Assembly (NCBI GenBank): GCA_035512595.1
Contig: DATKDU010000234.1
Span: forward strand, 1 to 5,838
Length of the DNA: 5,838 nt
Direction of reading: 5' to 3'
Source of the DNA: DATKDU01 sp035512595
GTDB taxonomy: Bacteria > Planctomycetota > Planctomycetia > Pirellulales > Pirellulaceae
Made by a program: the position numbers and the translations under genes. The notes beneath the pieces were generated by a model. That model was not told the origin of the DNA. It searched no databases and worked only from the letters and a program-made list of their open reading frames with translations. Positions 1 to 5,719 of this stretch are shown in pieces (the first letter of the stretch is position 1; every line of letters begins with the position of its first letter).

Positions 1-72
1 CCGCCCAAGCCGCCTCTTCCAAGCCAACGCCACGCTCGGATTCGCTTCTCGACCCATGACCCATCCTCCGCC

Positions 73-96
73 GCGAGGGAACCAGCAAACCCTCGC
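73..96. repeat. Short hairpin downstream of the kinase gene
   Basis: A perfect 7-bp inverted repeat, GCGAGGG (73-79) and CCCTCGC (90-96), encloses a 10-nt loop. It starts about 75 bp past the kinase stop codon, where a transcript end would be expected. No T-run follows it on either strand, so it is not a classical intrinsic terminator. The rest of 1-170 shows no credible gene. Confidence 0.3.
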
Positions 97-99
97 AGC

Positions 100-114
100 C
101 TAACCCACGCGCCA
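100..114 (+). repeat. Partial copy of the repeat found inside the kinase gene
   Basis: The plus strand reads CTAACCCACGCGCCA. The minus strand of the kinase gene at 3030-3053 contains CTAACCCGACGCGCCA, which is the same sequence apart from one missing G. A 15-of-16 match is unlikely by chance in under 6 kb, so I read this as a decayed copy of the same interspersed element. It is in the opposite orientation to the kinase copy and lies just past the gene's 3' end. Confidence 0.4.
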
Positions 115-170
115 AGGATGGATGGGCCGAACGCTTACGGCGGTAACACAAAGAACGTGTCAGACGGTTG

Positions 171-3100
171 CTAAGGCGAGCCGATCAGCCCTTCGGCTTC
201 CTTCTGGAGGAGCTCGAGGGTCAGCTTGCGGTTCCAGGGGGGCGGGTTCTTGTCGTCGGATAGCTCCGCCTTGGCGAGCTCGGCGGCCTTTTGGAGCGTG
301 GCGCGGGCTTCGTCCTTCTTGCCGAGCTGGTGCTGAGCCATGGCGAGGAAGAAGAGGGGATAGGCGGACGAAGTTTTGGCTTCAGGGTTCGACTTCTCGG
401 CTTTGGCGGCCAGCGGCGCGAGCTGCTGTGCCGCTTCGTCGAACTTGCCGGCGCGGTAGAGGATTGCGCCGAGCGAGCGGATCGCTTCGGGGTTGTCCTT
501 GTTGAGCTCCACCCCGCGCCGAGCCAAGGCAATTGCCGGCCCGTAGTCGTCGAGGGCTTGCGGCGCGAGTGCGGCGGTCCAGACGGTGAAGTTCAATTCC
601 TCCGCGATCTTGCTCTCGGCGAATTGGGCCAGCATGGCGCGGCAAGCGTTGCGATTCTGTTCCTGATTCTTGTCGGCGAGCGAGAGCATCGCCAGTTGGT
701 AGTGGCTTGAGTAATTGACGCTCCCCACCTTCATCAACTCGGCCATGTCTTCGCGAGCCATTTTCCACCGGCCAAGGTGCATCGCTATGACGGCACGCTG
801 ACTGCGTTCATTCGGATTTTTTGCGACAGCCTCGTCCGCCAGTTTGAGCAGACCGGACTTGAATTCTTCATCGGAACACTTGGCAATTTCCGCAGGCGAG
901 ATCGACATTTTCCAGTCTTGAGGGTATAGTTCCCATACCTTCCGCAGGTCCGCGAGGGACTCAGGAAAGCGCGAGAGCCGGAAGTATGCTAGAGCTCGGG
1001 GCATACGGCTCCACAGCCTTGCGGGGGCCAATGCGACTGCCTTATCTAAATCGTTTATCGCTTCGTTGTATCGCTTCTGCGAAATGTAGAATTGTCCTCG
1101 TTCCTCGAAAATGTATAGATCTTCCGGAAACAGCTCCTGAGCCTTGTTCCAGTCCGCGTATGCCTTGTCTGCCTCCCCGAGGGCCACGTAAACTTGGGCG
1201 CGACCCCTGTAAGCCAATGAGTCTCCTCCCATCGCCAAAGACCGATCGAAATCGGCCAAGGCGAGTTGGTATTTCTTTGTCTTCCAGTAAACTCGTCCGC
1301 GAATAACCAGGGCCCATCGGTTATCGGGAACCAGTGCCAGCGCCCTTTCAAGTGCATGCATTGCCTGTTCATAGTCCCTCAGCATTCCCTCATAGATAGC
1401 TCCCATTAGACAATGAGGGTCTGCACTCTTAGGGTCCAGTTCTGCTGCCCTCCGTGCGTGCTCCAGCGACCGGGGATAATCTCTGAGTTTGAAATCCTGG
1501 GCGTTGCAAAGAATTGTTGCGAGCGCCAGATGGTAACTCGGATCGTCTGGCTTGATCTCAACCGCTCTTTCGTAATCCTTGATCGCTCGCTCCAGCTCAT
1601 TTGTAGCTTCGTAAACTCGCGCACGCCTTAGGAGAACCGGAGCGTTCTGAGGATTCAGTCGCAATCCAGCCGACAGTGCGTCGGCCGACTTCAAGAAAAC
1701 ATCCTTCATCGCAGGACGCCATTTGGGTGAATGGGCAAGCGATTCATACGCATAGCCCAACGCAAAATAGTGATCTGCGTTACTTGGCTCCTCCTTCGTG
1801 AGCTTCTCAAACCGCTCGATTGCCTTGCGATATGCGGCGTCAGCAGCCTCAGAATCTTCCAATCCCTTATGCAATAAGCCGACGCGGAAGTAAGCCTGCG
1901 CAGTCTGCACCGCAGCTTTGGGTGTTGAAGCGTTCTGTTTGGCAAACTCGTCGTAAAAGCTGAGGCCCCGCTGGAGAAGCTGCTTCTCCAGGTCGCTCAG
2001 CGGCGCTCGCTGCCGGGAAAGCGACTCGCCGGGTCGATTCAACACTGCTGCGCCAAGCAGCTTCTCGGTCCCGATGGCTTCCAGGTACACGGCGTCCATC
2101 GCCTTCAGCGCTAGGTCGAGATTGCCTTCGGCTCGCTGTTGCTCGGCGGTTGCCAGGCCGAGGTTTGTTTGGGCAAGCTGCTCCTTTACCTTAACCTGGG
2201 TCAGGTTCTTCTCGGCATCGCCGAGGGCCGTCTTCAGGTCCCCGGCGAGTTTGGAGTTGTGGCTGGCCATCTGCTGGAAAGTCATGGCCGTGGCCAGCGA
2301 GACGCCGGTCGCCACGAGCAGCAGGATGGCAATCGCGCTCGTCAGGCTGGCCACGGCGGGGTTCCGCTTGCACCAGCGGTTGAAGCGGGTGATGGGCGAG
2401 ATTCGCCGCGCGCGGATGGGCTCATCGTCGAGGAACCGCTGCAAGTCGTCGGCTAGGTCTTGCGCCGAGGGGTAGCGGTGGCTGGCCTCCCGGTCGATGG
2501 CCTTGTGGATGATCGTTTCCAGGTCGCGGGGGATGGCCGGGTCGAGCGTCCGCAAGCGCGGCGGCGATTCGTGGAGGACCAGCCGGATCAGCCGGCCGCG
2601 GTCCGCTTCGTCGAAGGCGGGGCGGAGGGCGAGCAGCTCGTAGAGAGTCAGGCCCAGCGAATAAACGTCGCTCCGCCGGTCGGCCTGGCCGCTGAACATT
2701 TCGGGGGCCATGTAGCGGAGCGTCCCCAGCACGTCCCCCGTGTTGGTCAGGTCCCGCTGGTCGTCCGCTTTCGCCAGGCCGAAGTCGGTGACCCAGACGG
2801 TCCCCCGCGTGTCCAGCAGCAGGTTCGACGGCTTGATGTCCCGGTGCAGCACGGCCTGCTCGTGGGCATAGTGCAGGGCCGCTCCCACCTGGGTGCCGAT
2901 CCGGGCGATGCTCTGCCAGAGGGTTTTCGTGTTGCGGCCCGTTCCGGGCCCGGCCTCTTGGAGGCCCGGCAGGGTGAATGACTCGGAGAGGCGGGCTGTG
3001 TCGGAGAGCCGGACGGTGACGGTGTCCTTTCCCTCGCTGGCGCGTCGGGTTAGTGGTGGAGCGGCCTGCGTGGGATTGTTGTCAGTTTCCTGCGGATTGA

Positions 3101-3761
3101 CATCGAATTGGCCCTTCAGCAGCGCCTGAGTGACCGTGACGCTGACCGCACGGCGCTGCGGCTCCTCGGCAGGAGATTCGCATTCCTTTTGCTCTGCCGG
3201 TTGGTCCTGGCTGGGACTCTTCAGCCGCTTCAGCTCCCGCAACACTTCATCCAGCCCCAGGCCGTGGATGTACTGCATGGCGTAGTAGTGCAAGCCATTC
3301 TCTTCCCCCACGCCAAACACCGGCACAATGTTCGTATGGTGCAACCGGGCCGCGGCCCGCGCTTCCCGGTCGAAGCGGGATTGCCGCGAAGGGTCCCCCA
3401 GGAGTTGCTTGGGCAGGACCTTCAAGGCGACTTGCCGGCCGAGCGACTCCTGCACCGCCTCGTAGACAATCCCCATCCCGCCCCGGCCGACCTCACGCAC
3501 GATCCGGTAGTCGCCCAATCTCCCCAGCGACGCCACCTCCGACGCACACTCCGCTTGGCCAGTCGTCGGCACGGGGGCGCAGTGCGGCTTCAGGTTCTCC
3601 ATGATCACCAGCGCGGGAAACAGGTCCCGGATGGCCTCCGCCTGCTCCGGAAAGCGGGCCTCGTACTCGCTCACCGCCGGCCGCTCCCCTCTGCGGAAGC
3701 GCTCCACAAACTCCTCGGCAAGCAGGTCGATGGCGTTGGGGGTCGATTCAGTCACGTTCAT
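171..3761 (-). CDS. Membrane-anchored Ser/Thr protein kinase with C-terminal TPR repeats
   Basis: A 1196-aa Hanks-type (eukaryotic-like) kinase that phosphorylates Ser/Thr of unknown targets. Residues 1-60 are the helical leader common in planctomycete kinases (LAEEFVERFRRGERP). The kinase domain spans about 84-445: glycine loop GRGGMG 92-97, ATP-binding Lys114 in VALK, Glu133 as the likely helix-C partner, HRDIKPSN with catalytic Asp308 and Asn313, DFG 326-328, APE 352-354 and SDVYSLG 364-370. All key residues are present, so it should be active. A low-complexity insert of about 105 residues (176-280) splits the domain before the HRD helix. One transmembrane helix lies at about 470-493, followed by a coiled-coil-like stretch (500-560) and about 11-12 TPR units from 615 to 1165, predicted on the outer side of the membrane. 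The gene starts 12 bp after the ECF sigma gene, so the two are probably co-transcribed. No strong ribosome binding site is visible before the ATG. The TPR half has clearly lower GC than the rest. Identification as a TPR kinase is secure; signal and substrates are unknown. Confidence 0.95.
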   Translation of the reverse strand: MNVTESTPNAIDLLAEEFVERFRRGERPAVSEYEARFPEQAEAIRDLFPALVIMENLKPHCAPVPTTGQAECASEVASLGRLGDYRIVREVGRGGMGIVYEAVQESLGRQVALKVLPKQLLGDPSRQSRFDREARAAARLHHTNIVPVFGVGEENGLHYYAMQYIHGLGLDEVLRELKRLKSPSQDQPAEQKECESPAEEPQRRAVSVTVTQALLKGQFDVNPQETDNNPTQAAPPLTRRASEGKDTVTVRLSDTARLSESFTLPGLQEAGPGTGRNTKTLWQSIARIGTQVGAALHYAHEQAVLHRDIKPSNLLLDTRGTVWVTDFGLAKADDQRDLTNTGDVLGTLRYMAPEMFSGQADRRSDVYSLGLTLYELLALRPAFDEADRGRLIRLVLHESPPRLRTLDPAIPRDLETIIHKAIDREASHRYPSAQDLADDLQRFLDDEPIRARRISPITRFNRWCKRNPAVASLTSAIAILLLVATGVSLATAMTFQQMASHNSKLAGDLKTALGDAEKNLTQVKVKEQLAQTNLGLATAEQQRAEGNLDLALKAMDAVYLEAIGTEKLLGAAVLNRPGESLSRQRAPLSDLEKQLLQRGLSFYDEFAKQNASTPKAAVQTAQAYFRVGLLHKGLEDSEAADAAYRKAIERFEKLTKEEPSNADHYFALGYAYESLAHSPKWRPAMKDVFLKSADALSAGLRLNPQNAPVLLRRARVYEATNELERAIKDYERAVEIKPDDPSYHLALATILCNAQDFKLRDYPRSLEHARRAAELDPKSADPHCLMGAIYEGMLRDYEQAMHALERALALVPDNRWALVIRGRVYWKTKKYQLALADFDRSLAMGGDSLAYRGRAQVYVALGEADKAYADWNKAQELFPEDLYIFEERGQFYISQKRYNEAINDLDKAVALAPARLWSRMPRALAYFRLSRFPESLADLRKVWELYPQDWKMSISPAEIAKCSDEEFKSGLLKLADEAVAKNPNERSQRAVIAMHLGRWKMAREDMAELMKVGSVNYSSHYQLAMLSLADKNQEQNRNACRAMLAQFAESKIAEELNFTVWTAALAPQALDDYGPAIALARRGVELNKDNPEAIRSLGAILYRAGKFDEAAQQLAPLAAKAEKSNPEAKTSSAYPLFFLAMAQHQLGKKDEARATLQKAAELAKAELSDDKNPPPWNRKLTLELLQKEAEGLIGSP
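2952..2966. repeat. Hairpin inside the kinase-insert coding region
   Basis: GGCCTC (2952-2957) and GAGGCC (2961-2966) form a perfect 6-bp stem with a 3-nt TTG loop; two further C-G pairs can form beyond a single mismatch. It encodes part of LPGLQEAGPG in the non-conserved insert of the kinase domain. It may be a second piece of repeat DNA absorbed into the gene, or simply GC-rich chance. Confidence 0.3.
3030..3056 (-). repeat. Interspersed repeat read as coding sequence (PLTRRASEG)
   Basis: Within the kinase insert, residues 236-244 read PLTRRASEG. From memory of planctomycete proteins, near-identical (S/P)L(A/T)RRASEG strings occur in many unrelated proteins and spurious ORFs of the phylum, where they mark an interspersed DNA repeat and not a protein domain. 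A near-identical 15-bp piece occurs again at 100-114, which supports reading it as repeat DNA. It lies in a part of the kinase domain that tolerates insertions, between the hinge region and the helix before HRD. Confidence 0.5.
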
Positions 3762-3773
3762 GGCAAGATCCCG

Positions 3774-4412
3774 TCAAAAAAAGCCGGACTGGTCTGTCAG
3801 ATGATCCTTCAGCCGCGCCAGCGCCCGGATATAGCGATTGCTGGCGGCGGACTTGCTCAGCCCCAGCACCTGCGTCACTTCGCTATTGGACAGCTCCTCG
3901 AAATGCCGCAAGGTGAGAATTTCGCGGTCAATCGGCTCGAGGCCGTTGAGGATTTCTTCCAGCCTGGTCTGCTGTTCGGCCCGCATGGCGGCCTGGCTGG
4001 CGGTGGAGAAGCGGCCCAGGAGCTGCGAGGCGAGGAGGTGCGAGTTGACCTCCGGGTAGCTCTGGCAGAGGGAGATTTCACGGCCGGCATCTCGCTGCTG
4101 GGTCCCTAAATGGCGGCGGTGGACTTCGAGCAGCTTCTGGCCGGTCATCATCCGCAGCCAAAGGAAGAAGGGCATTTCCGGCCGCTGGGCATACTCGGCA
4201 GCCCGGCGGGAAATGTCCAGAAAGGCCTCCTGGAGTACGTCCGAGGGATCGACCCGCCCCTGGAGCTGGCGGTCCAGGCGGAGCTGGACCATCCGCCGCA
4301 GCCGGGAGCGATACTGCTGAAACACTCCCGCCAGCGCACCTTGATCCCCCGCGGCAATCCGCTCCACATGCCGCCTGGTTTCGCTGCGATCGTCCATCAT
4401 GAGCGCGCCCAT
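3774..4412 (-). CDS. ECF-type RNA polymerase sigma factor (planctomycete kinase-linked type)
   Basis: A 212-aa sigma-70 family protein with only regions 2 and 4, a usual length for ECF factors. Region 2 spans about 20-103 and includes the core-binding and -10-recognition segment VDPSDVLQEAFLDI (54-67) and FFLWLRMMTGQKLLEVHRRH (82-101). Region 4 spans about 148-203 and includes LEPIDREILTLRHFEELSN and the helix-turn-helix SEVTQVLGLSKSAASNRY. The style matches planctomycete ECF groups encoded beside Ser/Thr kinases (ECF-STK groups). No anti-sigma gene is adjacent; the kinase 12 bp downstream is the likely regulator, by inference. The start is uncertain: ATG codons lie at 4412, 4400 and 4397, none with a good Shine-Dalgarno sequence, and an in-frame stop at 4437-4439 rules out a longer form. 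Family members usually begin shortly before the DxxET motif, so 4400 or 4397 could be the true start. Function is secure; target promoters are unknown. Confidence 0.93.
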   Translation of the reverse strand: MGALMMDDRSETRRHVERIAAGDQGALAGVFQQYRSRLRRMVQLRLDRQLQGRVDPSDVLQEAFLDISRRAAEYAQRPEMPFFLWLRMMTGQKLLEVHRRHLGTQQRDAGREISLCQSYPEVNSHLLASQLLGRFSTASQAAMRAEQQTRLEEILNGLEPIDREILTLRHFEELSNSEVTQVLGLSKSAASNRYIRALARLKDHLTDQSGFF

Positions 4413-4438
4413 AAGCAGATAACTGCGGACGGGGCCTC

Positions 4439-4444
4439 ATTGTA
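4439..4444 (-). promoter_or_regulatory. Candidate -10 box for the sigma-kinase operon
   Basis: The minus strand reads TACAAT 27 bp before the 4412 start codon, close to the TATAAT consensus. There is no convincing -35 hexamer at 16-18 bp (a TTGAAG lies only 11 bp upstream), so this is a weak candidate. An autoregulated ECF promoter cannot be excluded because the cognate motif is unknown. Confidence 0.2.
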
Positions 4445-4476
4445 CACAGGTAATTCTTCAAAACTGTGCGCAGCGG

Positions 4477-4813
4477 ACGTTTGACTTCGAGCACGAACTG
4501 GAGGAGAAGCTCCGCGAAGCGGGCCGGCAAGTGGCGGAGCAAACCTACAATGCGGCCGAGGGCGAGCCGGCCGAGTCGCTGCCGGCCCGCGTGCGGATCG
4601 GCGGTCAGGAGTATCGCCGCAATCGGAAGACGCAGCGACGGGGGGCAGGAGGGAATCGCTCCGCTGGAGAATCGGCTGGGGATCGTCGCGGGCGGGGCCA
4701 CGCCCGCGCTGGCGGACGAGGCGGCGCGGTGGCAGGCGGACATGCCGCAGCAGCAGACGCGGACGGTCCTCCGGCAGCGGGTTAACAAGCGGGATCTTTG
4801 GCGGGACCATTAA
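4477..4813 (+). pseudogene. Decayed transposase N-terminal remnant (ISKra4-like)
   Basis: Two plus-strand pieces in different frames look like successive parts of one protein. The first (4477-4641) reads TFDFEHELEEKLREAG, ending near IGGQEYRRNRKTQRR. The second (from about 4646 to the TAA at 4811-4813) contains APLENRLGIVAGGATPALAD, then EAARWQADMPQQQTRTVLRQR. From memory of ISKra4-like transposases common in planctomycetes, the RRNRKT segment is normally followed by a TLFGPI-type strand of roughly 20-30 residues before the PLE-LG-GATPALA segment. That stretch is missing here, implying an internal deletion that also shifted the frame. The catalytic part is absent and the piece ends in unrelated residues. 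It starts only 65 bp from the divergent sigma gene, so its insertion may have replaced the operon's original upstream region. The transposase origin is likely; the exact family is less certain. Confidence 0.55.
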
Positions 4814-4847
4814 CCTCTGCGATGCGGCTACGGATAGCTGACCATCA

Positions 4848-4957
4848 ATTGCCGATACCCGGGGCGTCCGGGTGCAAAAACGACGTCAACTCGTGACTGC
4901 GACTTGACTTCGGCAATCCGATCTTCGACGGACACCGTCACGATTGACCGTCGTTTT
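4848..4957. repeat. Interleaved inverted repeats, including a long imperfect stem
   Basis: Three inverted repeats overlap here. ATTGCCGA (4848-4855) pairs with TCGGCAAT (4910-4917). ACCCGG (4857-4862) pairs with CCGGGT (4868-4873) around a 5-nt loop. Two 21-nt arms at 4877-4897 and 4937-4957 are near-complements, identical over AAAACGACG and TCGTGAC and differing only by small indels and a substitution in between. The first and third stems interleave, so they could form a pseudoknot or be alternative folds. The 81-bp long-stem unit could be a MITE-like remnant or the end of the adjacent transposase element. Confidence 0.5.
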
Positions 4958-4991
4958 CGCCAGTCGCCGCTGTGATGGCTAAGAAAAACGC

Positions 4992-5079
4992 CCCAGGGCC
5001 ACTCGCGGCGGCGCTACGGGTTCGCTCCCGCGAACCCTCCGCTTGCCCTGGGCTGCCGTCCGGTTGCCCCGTTGGGGCA
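4992..5079. repeat. Compact nested-hairpin element
   Basis: An outer stem CCCAGGGC (4992-4999) pairs with GCCCTGGG (5045-5052). Nested inside it is a perfect 8-bp hairpin, GGGTTCGC (5018-5025), loop TCCC, GCGAACCC (5030-5037). A second hairpin, TGCCCC-GTT-GGGGCA, follows at 5065-5079. Such layered palindromes resemble the interspersed structured repeats of planctomycete genomes; that comparison is from memory. It could be DNA-level repeat material or a structured RNA. No T-run makes it a standard terminator. Confidence 0.5.
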
Positions 5080-5094
5080 CAGGCGGAGCGCGGC

Positions 5095-5146
5095 CGAATG
5101 CCACGTTTCCTCGCAGGGCAACGTCTTGGCAAACTTGAGGCATTCG
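5095..5146. repeat. Inverted repeat upstream of the membrane-protein gene
   Basis: CGAATGCC (5095-5102) and GGCATTCG (5139-5146) are perfect 8-bp complements separated by 36 bases. The spacing is wide for a terminator and could suit a two-site regulator or a decayed element end. No function can be assigned. Confidence 0.35.
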
Positions 5147-5276
5147 CGGGATGGACGACGTATACCCGCCCGCCCGGATCGGCACGAGAATTGCCAGATA
5201 TTCCCTGCGGAAGCCCCGCGATGGAAGGCGCACCGCCAATCCTGTTTCAGGGATGGGTTCTGAATCACTCCACATC

Positions 5277-5282
5277 AAGGAG
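5277..5282 (+). promoter_or_regulatory. Ribosome binding site that fixes the 5290 start
   Basis: AAGGAG lies 7 bases before the ATG at 5290, a near-ideal Shine-Dalgarno site. It is the clearest one in the window and decides the start against the longer in-frame option at 4972. Confidence 0.8.
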
Positions 5283-5289
5283 ACACACC

Positions 5290-5520
5290 ATGCGACCTCT
5301 TTCTGCACTCGGCTTGATCCTGATCGTCTTGGGCATTTTGGCCCTGTCGGTGCACAGCATTACGTACTTCACCACCGAACAGGTCGTGGGGCCACTCGGC
5401 TTTTTCGCGTTTGACGTCGAGCGGCCGCACACGATCATCATCAATCCCATCGCTGGGATCGCGGCTTTGGTTGTGGGCGTCGTGCTGATCGCCATGGCGC
5501 GAGGGCCAAGGGGCGCGTGA
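5290..5520 (+). CDS. Small two-helix membrane protein, DUF3185-like
   Basis: A 76-aa protein with two hydrophobic helices: about residues 4-24 (LSALGLILIVLGILALSV) and 50-70 (NPIAGIAALVVGVVLIAM). They flank a polar loop with SITYFTTEQVVGPLGFFAF. The pattern of a first helix rich in LGI, an ITYxTxE-V-GP motif, a short beta-like loop, then a second helix after NP(I/L)xG, matches my recollection of the DUF3185 family of small inner-membrane proteins with no established function. Length fits the family (about 65-80 aa). The start at 5290 is chosen because of the strong AAGGAG site and because the first helix begins immediately; an upstream in-frame ATG at 4972 would add 106 residues of palindrome-encoded sequence. 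It is a single gene with no operon partner, flanked by mobile-element debris; no terminator is evident. Confidence 0.8.
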   Translation: MRPLSALGLILIVLGILALSVHSITYFTTEQVVGPLGFFAFDVERPHTIIINPIAGIAALVVGVVLIAMARGPRGA

Positions 5521-5530
5521 CCCCGCCTTA

Positions 5531-5540
5531 CGCCGAAGGC
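5531..5540 (+). repeat. Left target-site duplication of the 135-bp element
   Basis: CGCCGAAGGC immediately precedes the left terminal repeat and recurs exactly at 5676-5685 immediately after the right one. Its left neighbourhood (CGCCTTA) also pairs with AAGGCG, showing the target was a palindrome. Confidence 0.8.
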
Positions 5541-5675
5541 CAGTGGTGTGAAGCTGTCACTTTTGCTACGCGGTATTCCTCGGAGATTTCGCACTTCCAC
5601 GGCACTGCTGGATTTACGTAGGTGAGGCAGAACCACGCAATTCCCGACGATTTTTGTGCTAGCTTCACACCACTG
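5541..5675. mobile_element. 135-bp MITE-like element with terminal inverted repeats
   Basis: The ends are inverted repeats: CAGTGGTGTGAAGCT at 5541-5555 is perfectly complementary to AGCTTCACACCACTG at 5661-5675, and the match extends to 18 of 20 positions (5541-5560 with 5656-5675). Both sides abut an exact 10-bp direct duplication. The interior (about 95 bp) has no ORF. This is the anatomy of a non-autonomous element moved in trans by a transposase that makes 9-11-bp duplications, as several IS4-like families do; the parent family is not identifiable from the window. It lies 20 bp past the stop codon of the DUF3185-like gene and between that gene and an IS110 transposase. Confidence 0.8.
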
Positions 5676-5685
5676 CGCCGAAGGC
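5676..5685 (+). repeat. Right target-site duplication of the 135-bp element
   Basis: An exact copy of CGCCGAAGGC directly after the right terminal repeat. Removing the element and one copy restores TTACGCCGAAGGCGTTAC, a short palindrome (ACGCC-GAA-GGCGT), as the original target. Confidence 0.8.
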
Positions 5686-5719
5686 GTTACATCCTCCAGC
5701 CCAGCGGCTGTGTTCTTTT

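Larger units (their letters stand above)
4814..5289. other. Gene-free region rich in inverted repeats
   Basis: No convincing coding sequence is visible in these 476 bases: the open frames lack recognisable domains and most overlap palindromes. An open frame that continues into the downstream membrane-protein gene starts at 4972, but its first 106 codons run through hairpins and show no protein character. The region carries at least five inverted repeats, described separately, and ends with the ribosome binding site of the 5290 gene. Confidence 0.6.

Noticed and set aside
1..174. A plus-strand frame open from the left edge to a TAA at 172-174, possibly the end of a gene
   Set aside because: The roughly 57 residues are Pro/Arg/Ser-rich with no protein-like pattern and include the hairpin and the repeat copy.
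3108..4109. A 333-codon plus-strand open frame
   Set aside because: It lies antisense to the kinase and sigma genes, is rich in Arg, Leu, Gln and Pro as expected for a GC-rich shadow frame, and matches no family I recognise.
4078..4788. A 236-codon minus-strand open frame upstream of and overlapping the sigma gene
   Set aside because: It is out of frame with the sigma gene, low-complexity, and antisense to the better-supported transposase remnant.
5135..5166. A possible promoter (TTGAGG with GTATAC) before the membrane-protein gene
   Set aside because: The spacing is 19 bp or more, the hexamers match poorly, and the site overlaps an inverted-repeat arm.
4972..5520. A 182-codon plus-strand open frame including the small membrane protein
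   Set aside because: The first 106 codons run through hairpin-rich DNA and show no domain, while a strong AAGGAG site and the first membrane helix place the real start at 5290.
5521..5540. An intrinsic terminator for the DUF3185-like gene
   Set aside because: The GCCTT/AAGGC stem is short and has no T-run; the palindrome is better read as the insertion target.
5525..5690. The flanking CGCCGAAGGC copies as two CRISPR-like direct repeats
   Set aside because: There are only two 10-bp copies, and they abut terminal inverted repeats, which is explained by transposition.
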